Shown here piece after piece: positions 38,368 to 46,279 of a DNA stretch of 64,000 nucleotides. A model generated the notes under the pieces. That model was not told the origin of the DNA, did no database searches, and saw only the letters and a program-made list of their open reading frames with translations. The position numbers were made by a program, and so were the translations under genes. Position 1 is the first letter of the stretch. Each line of letters starts with the position of its first letter. Source of the stretch: VAZQ01 sp036555745 (GTDB taxonomy: Bacteria; Pseudomonadota; Alphaproteobacteria; Rhizobiales; Xanthobacteraceae). The stretch spans positions 1-64,000 of the forward strand of contig DATBKV010000112.1 in assembly GCA_036555745.1 (NCBI GenBank), read 5' to 3'.

Positions 38368-38820
38368 ATGCCTGCGAGACTGTCACCGTCGCGTGATCTT
38401 CGCATCGGTCGTTCCAAGACCGGACTCGGCCTGTTCGCCCTGGTCCCGATCAAAAAGGGCAGGTTCATCCTGCGCTACAGCGGTCGCAAAATCCGCACCG
38501 AGACCGCCGATGATCTCGACACCCGCTACCTTTTCGAAATCAACTCGCGCTGGACCATCGACGGCGCCAGCCGCAGGAACCGGGCACGCTACATCAATCA
38601 TTCCTGCCGACCGAATGCCGAGGTCTATTTCGTCAAGCACGTGATCAAGATCCGGGCGATCAAGAACATCAAACCCGGCGACGAGATCACCTATCACTAC
38701 GGCCGCAATTATTTCGATGCCTTCATCAAGGCGGTGGGCTGCAAATGCAGGGCATGCGAGCACAAGTCCCTCAAAATTCGCTCGCGGCGCCGGCGGCGCC
38801 GGGCCAGACGGGCGCGGTAG
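38368..38820 (+). CDS. Small SET-domain protein-lysine methyltransferase
   Basis: 150 residues, essentially a bare SET domain. Visible motifs: GRSKTGLGLFALVPIKKG (N-terminal SAM-binding part), YINHSCRPNAE with the N77-H78-S79-C80 signature, GDEITYHYG with catalytic-type Tyr, and a post-SET cysteine triad C125, C127, C130 which, with C80, can bind zinc. The last 20 residues are almost all Arg and Lys. Enzymes of this fold methylate lysines of proteins such as histones in eukaryotes; bacterial targets are mostly unknown. The pattern suggests an ancient or lateral gain from eukaryotes, which I infer rather than see. It stands alone. Confidence 0.9.
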   Translation: MPARLSPSRDLRIGRSKTGLGLFALVPIKKGRFILRYSGRKIRTETADDLDTRYLFEINSRWTIDGASRRNRARYINHSCRPNAEVYFVKHVIKIRAIKNIKPGDEITYHYGRNYFDAFIKAVGCKCRACEHKSLKIRSRRRRRRARRAR

Positions 38821-38848
38821 CGAAGGCGGCAGTCCGGCGGCGCGGATT

Positions 38849-38879
38849 GCGCACCCCTCGGGCCCCGAGAGGGGTGCGC
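38849..38879. terminator. Stem-loop between convergent genes
   Basis: Arms GCGCACCCCTC (38849-38859) and GAGGGGTGCGC (38869-38879) are perfect 11-base complements around a 9-base loop. It lies between the ends of the SET gene (38820) and the convergent membrane-protein gene (38890), so it could terminate both. There is no T-tract on either side, so an intrinsic terminator is only likely, not certain. Confidence 0.55.
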
Positions 38880-38889
38880 TCAGGGAGCC

Positions 38890-40272
38890 TCAGGTTTCGC
38901 TTGCGGCGCTGGTGCTGCGCTCGCTTGCAAGCGACTTGATCGCCTGCAGGCCAGCGATCACGACGGCGAAAGTTGCGATCCAGGCGATGCGCGCGCCATA
39001 GCGGTCGTGCGGCCCCGACAGCGCCCCGCAGACGAACGCATTCGCGAGAAGGGCGACCGCGACGATTGCGGCAAGCAGGATCGGCTCATCGAACCGCCGG
39101 TGCGCCAGCGCCTTTGCCAGCAGCGCGAGCACGAGCAGCATCGAGCCGAGCGCGATCGGCACGTGCACGCGGTTGATCAGGTCGAAGTGCAATTCGCCGC
39201 GCTGCTGCCTGGCCTTCTGCATCGCCGGCACTTCGTCGGGTATGAACTGTCGCATGATGCCGTAGGTGTGCCAGATCTGGTTGTGCGTCCCATTGCCAGT
39301 CGCGACCAGGCCGAGCTGAGCGGCGGTCGCCGCAAACGCGGTTTCGATCTGCTGCAGCGGATACTCTCGCAGGCTGTGCAGCACGATGAAGCGCATCTCG
39401 TCCCCGAGCCCGCTGAACCGGCCGAGCTCGTTGAAGACGCCGTAGTTCCACAAAAAATCGTCGGCGGTTTTCGGCAGCTCGTCGCGGTACGGGCAGAGCC
39501 TGAGCCGCACATCAGGACAATGATCGTCGAGATAGCGCTTCACGATGCCGTCCTGCAGCATGCGTCCGAACGCGATGCCGAAGCCGCCCGGCGTCCAGGC
39601 GAGCTGCCCGGAGAAGGCGAAATTGGCGGCCAGCAGCATCACCGCCCCGGTTGCGATGGCGCTCACAGCGGGCACGAGCCGCAGCAGGCGGGTGCCCGAC
39701 AGCACCAGCACCAGACCGCAAAATCCGATGACCGCGAGCAGCACGGCGAGCGTCGCGCTGTGCGTCGCGGCGGCAAAGGCGACGAGGAGGAAAAGCCCGA
39801 AGCGCTCGGCGCGCCGCAGTTCCCGGCCACGGAAGACCAGGAGATAGAGCGCGAGCACGGCCAACCCGACAAAGATGTCGGTCAGCAGCATGCTGCTCAG
39901 CGCCGGCAGCGCAGTGAGGACGGAGAGCGCCGCGATCACGGCCACCAGCAGCCAGGGGCTCGCGCCGAATCCGAACACGCGGAGCGACAACCAGATCACC
40001 CAGACGGTGCATGCGGCCTGCAGCGCCAGCTCGGGCCAGAAATGAACGCCCTCGCCGAGGTGCAGAAACAGCCCATATACCGTCGAGCGGCTCGGCACGA
40101 GGTAGCCCTCGTACCAGCGGGCGAGATAACCGCCGGTGTCATATTGCAGTAGCGGATAACCGTTCCACAGCGCCGGTGCCAGCAGGGCCGCCAGACACAA
40201 CAACGTTGCGGCCAGACGGGACGCGCGAAGCGTCCTTCCCTGCACCTGCGACCCAATCGTCGTCGCAGTCAT
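38890..40272 (-). CDS. Polytopic membrane protein, GT-C glycosyltransferase-like
   Basis: About 460 residues with roughly ten hydrophobic segments and a periplasmic loop near the first one (WNGYPLLQYDTGGYLARWYEG). The YDTGGY acidic motif in the first loop is reminiscent of GT-C fold lipid-linked-sugar glycosyltransferases, but the match is weak. A long soluble segment lies around residues 245-375 and contains a possible disulfide region (CPDVRLRLCP). I could not assign a function. The ATG at 40272 is chosen; another in-frame ATG at 40302 adds ten residues. It is divergent from the glycosyltransferase cluster and may belong to the same process. Confidence 0.7.
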   Translation of the reverse strand: MTATTIGSQVQGRTLRASRLAATLLCLAALLAPALWNGYPLLQYDTGGYLARWYEGYLVPSRSTVYGLFLHLGEGVHFWPELALQAACTVWVIWLSLRVFGFGASPWLLVAVIAALSVLTALPALSSMLLTDIFVGLAVLALYLLVFRGRELRRAERFGLFLLVAFAAATHSATLAVLLAVIGFCGLVLVLSGTRLLRLVPAVSAIATGAVMLLAANFAFSGQLAWTPGGFGIAFGRMLQDGIVKRYLDDHCPDVRLRLCPYRDELPKTADDFLWNYGVFNELGRFSGLGDEMRFIVLHSLREYPLQQIETAFAATAAQLGLVATGNGTHNQIWHTYGIMRQFIPDEVPAMQKARQQRGELHFDLINRVHVPIALGSMLLVLALLAKALAHRRFDEPILLAAIVAVALLANAFVCGALSGPHDRYGARIAWIATFAVVIAGLQAIKSLASERSTSAASET

Positions 40273-40726
40273 GCAAGGCTCGCGAAGGAATACATGGTAC
40301 AAGTCCCGAGACCGTCCCTCAAAGCTATCCTATTGGCCCGAATCTGACCATGCGATGAACAGAAAGCTTTATCTTCAGGTGCCGGTAAATCCTGCCGCCG
40401 AGGTCTGCCGACGGCCTTCGCGAGACCCCAGATTGCGACTCCACCGCCCGATGCGCGGCGATGCCCCGGCAACCAAGCGGACCAGCTACCACCCGATCTT
40501 CCAGCAACGAGATTTGAAGCCGCGGGTGAATCCGCTGGCCGGGGCGGGCCGCGCATCCCCGTAAGCAACGGAACCATCTGCGAGAACTCGCGTTCACGAA
40601 TGCGTGAGAGGTGCCCGGCTCCGCCTCTTCGTTCACAAGCAGAATACTGGCCATGTGGCAGGAAACGCTTTCTCTTATCCCCTCGCGTGCAAGCAGCGCG
40701 ACAGGCGGCGGGTCGGGAGGCATGAC
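40273..40726. promoter_or_regulatory. Divergent region upstream of the glycosyltransferase cluster
   Basis: 454 bases between two divergent starts; both promoters must lie here. A 69-codon open frame at 40355-40564 (plus strand) has no ribosome site or recognisable homology. No operator or RNA structure stands out. Confidence 0.4.
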
Positions 40727-41509
40727 ATGCCGGATGCAGTTCGCGGCCAGCAGGTTCCGGCCTGCGGAATTGCCGTCATGGCCAAGGCGTCCCTGGCTGG
40801 CCGCACCAAGACGCGTTTGGTTCCGCCGTTGAGCTTTGAAGAGGCGGCCCAGTGCAACACCGCGTTTCTGCGCGACGTCGCCGACAACATCCTTGTCGCT
40901 TCCAGTCACTGCTCGATCGCGGGTTACATGGCGTTCGGTCCGCCGCAGGCGCGGCCATTCTTTGTGGAGAACCTGCCGGGCGAGATCGGGCTGCTCGACG
41001 CCTGGCACCCGAATTTCGGCGACTGTCTCGCCTCCGCCATCGCACAACTCCTGCAGCGCGGCCATGCCGGTGCGGTGGTCCTCAACTCCGACAGCCCTAC
41101 GCTGCCGACCTCGTTGCTGATCGAAGCGGCCGCAATGCTTGCGCTGCCCGGCGGCCGAATTGTCATTGGCCCCGCCGACGACGGCGGCTACTACCTGCTC
41201 GGGGTGAAATCGCCGCACCCTCGCCTGTTTCAGGACATCGCCTGGAGCACCGAGCACGTGGGGCAGCAGACGCTCGAGCGCGCCTGCGAGTTGGGACTGT
41301 CCGTGCATGTGCTGCCGAAATGGTATGATGTCGACGATCTCGGCGCGCTGAAAATGTTGCGCGGCGAGCTGTTCGAGGGCCGATCGTTCGCGCTCGATCT
41401 TCGGCCTTATCACGCCCATCATACGCGTGCGCTGATCCAATCGCTGCTAGAGAGCTCGGATCTGGGCGAGCGCCTGGCGGGCGCCGAATTCGGAAGGGCA
41501 GCCGAGTGA
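40727..41509 (+). CDS. TIGR04282/DUF2064-family glycosyltransferase-like protein
   Basis: 260 residues of the GT-A fold group related to nucleotidyl and glycosyl transferases. Family features: VMAKASLAGRTKTRLVPPLS near the start (nucleotide-binding KTRL), VVLNSDSPTLPTSLL with the acidic metal-binding SDSP, and IGPADDGGYYLLGVK. Members are encoded with radical SAM enzymes and other glycosyltransferases. The ATG at 40727 has a GGGAGG site, and a longer in-frame start has no homologous sequence. It begins a four-gene cluster. Confidence 0.88.
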   Translation: MPDAVRGQQVPACGIAVMAKASLAGRTKTRLVPPLSFEEAAQCNTAFLRDVADNILVASSHCSIAGYMAFGPPQARPFFVENLPGEIGLLDAWHPNFGDCLASAIAQLLQRGHAGAVVLNSDSPTLPTSLLIEAAAMLALPGGRIVIGPADDGGYYLLGVKSPHPRLFQDIAWSTEHVGQQTLERACELGLSVHVLPKWYDVDDLGALKMLRGELFEGRSFALDLRPYHAHHTRALIQSLLESSDLGERLAGAEFGRAAE

Positions 41510-42828
41510 AGCGAATCACCGGACTGGACTGGCCGCTCCTGATGCTCGCGGCTTGCCTGCTCGCCGTTACGCTCGCCGGCGCGTTCGCCGTCACTCGTGT
41601 CGACGACGCCAGGGCGGGCGTTTTGCTGCTCGTTCAATCCGTGCCCTACGCCGCGGCGGCGTGGCTGGTCGTCAGAGTGCGGCCGGAAAGCGCGCGCGGC
41701 GGCCGGGCGGTCGCAACCATTCTCGTCGTCGGCTTCGCCATGCGTTGCCTGCTGCTGCCGGGGATGCCGGTTTCGACCGACATCTTCCGCTACGTGTGGG
41801 ACGGACGGGTGCAGGGCGCCGGCATCAATCCCTACCTCCATGTCCCGGCCGATGCCGCGCTCGCAGGCCTGCGCGATGCCGCGATCTATCCCCATATCGA
41901 CCGCGCCGACTACGCCCCGACGATCTATCCGCCGGCCTCGCAGATCGTCTTCTACCTCGTCACCCGGATCTCGGAAGCGCCGATTGCGATGAAGGCGGCG
42001 ATGCTGGCCTTCGAGGCGCTGGCGGTATGGACGATGCTGCAATTGCTCGCGGCGCGCGGCCTGCCGCGCTCGCGCATCTTGCTATACGCCTGGCACCCGT
42101 TGCCATTGTGGGAGTTCGCGCGCAGCGGTCACGTCGATATCGTGGCGATCGCGTTCCTGCTGCTGGCCTTGCTGGCAAGCGAGCGGCGCTCTCCCGTGCT
42201 TGCGGGTATCGCGCTGGGCGCCGGAGCGCTGGTCAAGTATTTCCAGGCCGTGACCGCGCCTGCCGTCTATAGGCGTTGGGACTGGCGGCTGCCGTTCGCC
42301 CTCCTCGCGACGATCGTCGTCCTCTACCTGCCCTATATCGGCGCCGGCACCAAGGTGCTCGGCTTCCTCGGCACCTATATGGCCGAGGAGGGTCTCGACC
42401 GCGGCAGCGGAGTTTTCCTGTGGCAGCTTGCGACCGCGATGCTGCCCCTGCCGCAGCAGGCATTTGCGTTCTATGCAGCGGCGGCCGCGGCGTTGATGGC
42501 GGGGCTCGGTCTGCTCGTCCTGCTGCGCGATCGTCGCGGCGCCGACCTCGCCGGCGCAATGCTGCTCGCGGTGACTTTCACCATCCTGCTCTCGCCGCAC
42601 TATCCCTGGTATTTTGCTTGGCTGGTGCCGTTCCTGTGCTTTTACCCGCTGGTCGGGGTGGTCTATCTCACCTGCGCCTGCGGCGCGCTGTACTTCGCGC
42701 AGTGGCCGCCCACGGTTTGGGACGGGCTGCCGATCTATCTGCCCTGCCTTTTCATCCTGATGGCCGAACTCCTGTTCCGCCGCCGACGCAAGCCGGAGGA
42801 GCCGCATGGCGACGCTGTCCTCGCCTGA
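41506..42828 (+). CDS. GT87-like (DUF2029) polyprenyl-phosphate-sugar mannosyltransferase
   Basis: 440 residues with about ten to twelve hydrophobic segments. The first periplasmic loop carries TDIFRYVWDGRVQGAGINPY with the conserved acidic TD and DGR, typical of GT-C membrane enzymes that use polyprenyl-phosphate sugars. YPPASQIVFY and LLSPHYPWYFAWLVPF are further family marks. The start is GTG, overlapping the previous stop by 4 bases (GTGA); the 3' end overlaps the radical SAM gene by 23 bases. It would add a sugar on the periplasmic side. The exact acceptor is unknown. Confidence 0.83.
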   Translation: MKRITGLDWPLLMLAACLLAVTLAGAFAVTRVDDARAGVLLLVQSVPYAAAAWLVVRVRPESARGGRAVATILVVGFAMRCLLLPGMPVSTDIFRYVWDGRVQGAGINPYLHVPADAALAGLRDAAIYPHIDRADYAPTIYPPASQIVFYLVTRISEAPIAMKAAMLAFEALAVWTMLQLLAARGLPRSRILLYAWHPLPLWEFARSGHVDIVAIAFLLLALLASERRSPVLAGIALGAGALVKYFQAVTAPAVYRRWDWRLPFALLATIVVLYLPYIGAGTKVLGFLGTYMAEEGLDRGSGVFLWQLATAMLPLPQQAFAFYAAAAAALMAGLGLLVLLRDRRGADLAGAMLLAVTFTILLSPHYPWYFAWLVPFLCFYPLVGVVYLTCACGALYFAQWPPTVWDGLPIYLPCLFILMAELLFRRRRKPEEPHGDAVLA

Positions 42829-43852
42829 GGTCGAGCTCGATTCCCGACGCTATTTCGAACGCGCCGATGAGCTCCCGGTCTGCGCCTATCTGGAGACCAC
42901 CAACCGCTGCAATCTTCTGTGCACGACCTGTCCGCGCACCTACGAAGAGCTCGAGCCTCCCGCCGACATGAGCTGGGAGCTCTTCATCTCGATCGTCGAG
43001 CAGATCCCAAACCTCAAGCGCGCGGTGCTGCACGGCGTCGGCGAGCCGATGTTGGTGAAGAACCTGCCGCGGATGGTGCATCATCTCAAGCAGCGCGGCG
43101 CCTACGTGCTGTTCAACACCAACGGCACCGTCCTCAATGAGCGCAACGGCCGGGCGCTGATCGAGGCCGGCCTCGACGAACTGCGCGTCTCGCTCGACGC
43201 CGCGAACGCGAAGTCTTACCTGGCCATTCGCGGCAAGAATTATTTCGGCCGAATTCTCAAGAACGTCCGCGCCTTCCGCGACTTGCAGGAGCGCGAAGGC
43301 AAGGAGCGGCCGCGGGTTTCGGCCTGGCTCACCGGATTGAAGGAGACGATCAGCGAGCTGCCGGCCTTCGTGCGCGTGGCGGCGGAGATCGGGGTGCGGG
43401 AAGTCTATCTGCAGCGCCTGGTGTTCTTCGAAAAACACGCGGTCGGCCTCGCCCGTCCCGACCAGGCGCTGTACGAGCAGATGACGCAGGCGGAGAAGGT
43501 CCATCTCGACGCCGCGGTCGAGCTGGCGCGCGCTTACGGCATCCGCTTCAACGCCTCCGGCGCCGCGTCGGAGCCGGGGCTGAGCCTCGAGCGCCACGAC
43601 CACGGCTCGCCGTGGAAGCTGTGCCGGCGGCCCTGGACGGTGATGTATTTCACCGCCAACGGGCGGGCGCTGCCCTGCTGCATCGCGCCGTTCTCGCAAC
43701 GCGGCTACGAGAACTACACCTTGGGCGACGCCACGCAGCAGACGCTGCAGGAGATCTGGAACGGGGCGGCCTACCGTTCGTTCCGCGAGGCGCTGCTGTC
43801 CGACCAGCCGCTCGCCGCCTGTGCGAGCTGCGGCCTGCGCTGGAGCCTGTAA
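42806..43852 (+). CDS. Radical SAM/SPASM-domain enzyme
   Basis: 348 residues. The 4Fe-4S site CNLLCTTC (C35, C39, C42; CX3CX2C) and the GEPML strand (HGVGEPMLVKNLP) define a radical SAM core (about 25-240). The C-terminal SPASM region has C273, C291, C292, C339 and C342, enough for one or two auxiliary Fe-S clusters. SPASM enzymes usually modify peptides or carry out unusual carbohydrate or lipid chemistry. No precursor-peptide gene is seen beside it. The placement among three sugar-transferring enzymes suggests sugar or lipid modification, as inference. Confidence 0.92.
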   Translation: MATLSSPEVELDSRRYFERADELPVCAYLETTNRCNLLCTTCPRTYEELEPPADMSWELFISIVEQIPNLKRAVLHGVGEPMLVKNLPRMVHHLKQRGAYVLFNTNGTVLNERNGRALIEAGLDELRVSLDAANAKSYLAIRGKNYFGRILKNVRAFRDLQEREGKERPRVSAWLTGLKETISELPAFVRVAAEIGVREVYLQRLVFFEKHAVGLARPDQALYEQMTQAEKVHLDAAVELARAYGIRFNASGAASEPGLSLERHDHGSPWKLCRRPWTVMYFTANGRALPCCIAPFSQRGYENYTLGDATQQTLQEIWNGAAYRSFREALLSDQPLAACASCGLRWSL

Positions 43853-44635
43853 ATGATGGAGAAACCACCGGAGGATGCTCTCCTGGGGGCGCGCACCACT
43901 GGGATCGCGGTGGTCATACCCACGCTTGACGAGGAAGCGTCGATCGCGGAGGTGGTCCGCTCTATCCCGCGAGCGTTGGTGAATCGCGTCATCGTCGCGG
44001 ACGGCGGCAGCAGCGACGCCACCGCGGCGCGGGCCGAAGCCGCCGGCGCGCAGGTCATTCATGCCGGGCGCGGCTACGGTCGGGCCTGTCTGGCGGCAAC
44101 GGCAGCCGCCGCCGATGCCGAGATCGTGGTGTTCATGGACGGCGACGGCGCCGACGATCCAGGCGCGATCGCCAAGCTGGTCGAGCCGATCCGCTCCGGT
44201 CGGTACGATTTCGTGATCGGCTCGCGCGCTCGCGGCAAGCGCGAGCCCGGGAGCATCGCCTGGCATCAGCTAACGGCCGGGCTGCTGGCCGGGCTGGCTA
44301 CCCGACTGCTCTACGGCGTGCGCTACAGCGACATGTGTGCATTGCGCGCGATCCGGCGCGATGCGCTGCTCGATCTCGGGATGCGCGAGCTGACCTATGG
44401 CTGGAATCTCGAAATGCAGATGCGCGCCGCACGGGCGGGCTTGCGCATCCTGGAGATTGCGGTCGACTACCGGCGCCGCAGCGGCGGCACCTCGAAGGTG
44501 GCGGGCAGCTTGTCGGGAACCGTTCGCGCCGGCGCGCGCATCCTCGCCACTTTCATCCGTGTCGCAGCCGAGTTGCCGGCCCGCCAGCCGGCGCGGCGGC
44601 GTGACGTCAGCCGCCAGCCCGCGCGCGGGCGGTGA
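43853..44635 (+). CDS. Glycosyltransferase family 2 (dolichol-phosphate-mannose synthase-like)
   Basis: 260 residues of the GT-A fold with GIAVVIPTLDEEASIAEVVRS at the N-terminus, VIVADGGSSDATAARA and the metal-binding acidic FMDGDGADDP motif. YSDMCALRAIRRDALLDLG and WNLEMQMRAARAGLRILE follow. It lacks the membrane segments of some relatives. Family members make polyprenyl-phosphate sugar donors, which would feed the GT87-like enzyme encoded two genes upstream. Its ATG immediately follows the radical SAM stop. Confidence 0.9.
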   Translation: MMEKPPEDALLGARTTGIAVVIPTLDEEASIAEVVRSIPRALVNRVIVADGGSSDATAARAEAAGAQVIHAGRGYGRACLAATAAAADAEIVVFMDGDGADDPGAIAKLVEPIRSGRYDFVIGSRARGKREPGSIAWHQLTAGLLAGLATRLLYGVRYSDMCALRAIRRDALLDLGMRELTYGWNLEMQMRAARAGLRILEIAVDYRRRSGGTSKVAGSLSGTVRAGARILATFIRVAAELPARQPARRRDVSRQPARGR

Positions 44636-44653
44636 TCACGTGGCTGTCGCCGC

Positions 44654-44683
44654 AACGTGATTTGATGCATGAGAACGTGATTT
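44654..44683. promoter_or_regulatory. Direct repeat AACGTGATTT upstream of the molybdoenzyme operon
   Basis: The 10-mer AACGTGATTT occurs at 44654-44663 and again at 44674-44683, 20 bases apart start to start, which is about two helical turns. It lies 59 bases upstream of the ModA-like ATG. It could be a pair of regulator half-sites. No regulator is assigned. Confidence 0.35.
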
Positions 44684-44741
44684 CTTGACCCGCGCGAGCG
44701 CGCGCATGGTTAGGGTGGGAGTTCCAGGGGCGGAGTCGGCG

Positions 44742-45593
44742 ATGCGCAGCTTTCGGGTTGATGAACCACAACGAGCCGGCGGCCGTGCGCCGCGGCGCGC
44801 GCGCCTTACCATCGCGGCCGCGCTGCTGTGCGCGGCGGCGTTCGCTGCGCCTGCGGTCGCGCAGGCACGCGACCTCGTGGTGCTGGGCGAGCCCACCCTG
44901 GAGAAAGCACTCAAATCGGTCGGAGCGCTCTGGCAGGCGCGCACCGGCACGCGCGTCAACGTCTTCGTAGCTCCGACCGACTTGTCCTATGCGCAGATCG
45001 ACCGCGGCGCGCGCTGCGACGTGATCTTCGCGCTCGCGGGCGCCGCCACCGAGGCGGCGGCGCGCAACGACATCATCCATGCAACCACGGTTGCTCGCGT
45101 GCTGCGCAATGGGTTGGTGCTGGTCGGCACCGGGGAATCGCGAGCATCGGATAAGGACGCAAGCCCCGCTGAGCTCGTGCGCTTGATCGCAGGCAAGCGG
45201 CTTGCGATCGCCGATCCCGACCGCGACGTCGCGGGTGCCTACGCCGCCGACCTCTTGCGCAAAAGCGGGATCGTCGTCGGCGACCGCAACCAGGCCGCCG
45301 CGGTCGCCGAGAGCACGGCAGGGGTGCTCAACATGCTCGCCACCGGCAAGGCGCGGCTCGGCCTCGTCTATGCCACCGACGCAATGGCGCCGTTCCAGAT
45401 CGTTGCGCGTCTGGCCGTGCCGGACCGGCCGCCGATCGACTACGTGGCGGCGCAGGCGCGCGACCCGGCGTCCGACACGCAGCCGTTCCTCGCGTTCCTG
45501 AAGTCGGCGGAGGCCCGGGCCGCATTCAAATCGGCCGGACTGACCCCGATCGAGGCGGACAATGGTGCGGCCGAAGCGGGGAGGCAGAAATGA
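44742..45593 (+). CDS. ModA-like periplasmic binding protein
   Basis: 283 residues with a long basic N-region, a signal peptide (cleaved near AVAQARD, residue 42-45) and a type 2 periplasmic binding fold. LEKALKSVGALWQARTGTRV and RCDVIFALAGAATEAAARN align with the start and first ligand loop of molybdate-binding ModA proteins. There are no modB or modC genes beside it. Instead its stop overlaps the cytochrome b start by 4 bases (ATGA). It may capture molybdate, or serve the molybdoenzyme two genes downstream in another way. The start at 44742 is supported by a GGGGCGGAG stretch; an in-frame ATG at 44706 is possible. Confidence 0.8.
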   Translation: MRSFRVDEPQRAGGRAPRRARLTIAAALLCAAAFAAPAVAQARDLVVLGEPTLEKALKSVGALWQARTGTRVNVFVAPTDLSYAQIDRGARCDVIFALAGAATEAAARNDIIHATTVARVLRNGLVLVGTGESRASDKDASPAELVRLIAGKRLAIADPDRDVAGAYAADLLRKSGIVVGDRNQAAAVAESTAGVLNMLATGKARLGLVYATDAMAPFQIVARLAVPDRPPIDYVAAQARDPASDTQPFLAFLKSAEARAAFKSAGLTPIEADNGAAEAGRQK

Positions 45594-46276
45594 CCGACAT
45601 CACCGCCCCGGGTCTGCAGGGTGTTCCGAAAGTCATCGTTCATCCGCTGACGGTGCGCATCACCCATTGGCTCAACGCGCTGGCCATGATCATCATGATC
45701 ATGAGCGGCTGGCGCATCTACAATTCCGAACCGATCTTCCCGTTCTCGTTTCCGATCGCGGTAACGTTGGGGGGCAGCTTCGACGGCTCGGTCGACACAC
45801 ACAACGAGGACGGCCTCGCCGGGGCGCTGCAATGGCATTTTGCCGGCATGTGGCTGCTCGCGATCAACGGGCTCGTCTACCTCGCCTACGGAATTTTTTC
45901 CGGGCATTTCCGGCGCGCATTTTTTCCGGTCGGGCCGAGCGCCGTCATTCGCGACGTCGTCGCGGCGCTGCAGTTTCGCCTGCCGCATCAGCTCGGTGTC
46001 TACAATGCGGTGCAGAAGACGCTCTATCTCGGCGTAGTGGTTGCGGGCGTCATCATGGTGCTCACCGGGCTTTCGATCTGGAAGCCCGGCCAGTTCCAGG
46101 AGCTGACCTGGCTGTTCGGCGGCTTCGACACGGCGCGGGTGATCCACTTTATCGGCATGGCCGCCATCGTGCTGTTCCTGATCGTACATGTCGCTCTCGT
46201 CATCATCGTACCGAAGACGCTGCCGCCGATGATCACCGGCCGGGCCCGCGCACACCAAACAGAAAGCGGGAGCTGA
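45590..46276 (+). CDS. Membrane cytochrome b (b561/hydrogenase-type) electron-transfer subunit
   Basis: 228 residues with four to five hydrophobic helices and heme-ligating histidines in PLTVRITHWLNALAMIIMIM (helix I), ALQWHFAGMWLL (helix II), and LIVHVAL (last helix). This pattern fits the cytochrome b561 / Ni-Fe hydrogenase cytochrome b family. As with YedZ/MsrQ it would carry electrons between the quinone pool and a periplasmic molybdoenzyme. It is coupled by overlap to the ModA-like gene and precedes the molybdoenzyme by 3 bases. Confidence 0.88.
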   Translation: MTDITAPGLQGVPKVIVHPLTVRITHWLNALAMIIMIMSGWRIYNSEPIFPFSFPIAVTLGGSFDGSVDTHNEDGLAGALQWHFAGMWLLAINGLVYLAYGIFSGHFRRAFFPVGPSAVIRDVVAALQFRLPHQLGVYNAVQKTLYLGVVVAGVIMVLTGLSIWKPGQFQELTWLFGGFDTARVIHFIGMAAIVLFLIVHVALVIIVPKTLPPMITGRARAHQTESGS

Positions 46277-46279
46277 GCC

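Noticed and set aside
40355..40564. Possible 69-residue protein upstream of the glycosyltransferase cluster
   Set aside because: No ribosome site, no hydrophobic or conserved pattern, and it lies in a promoter region; insufficient support.
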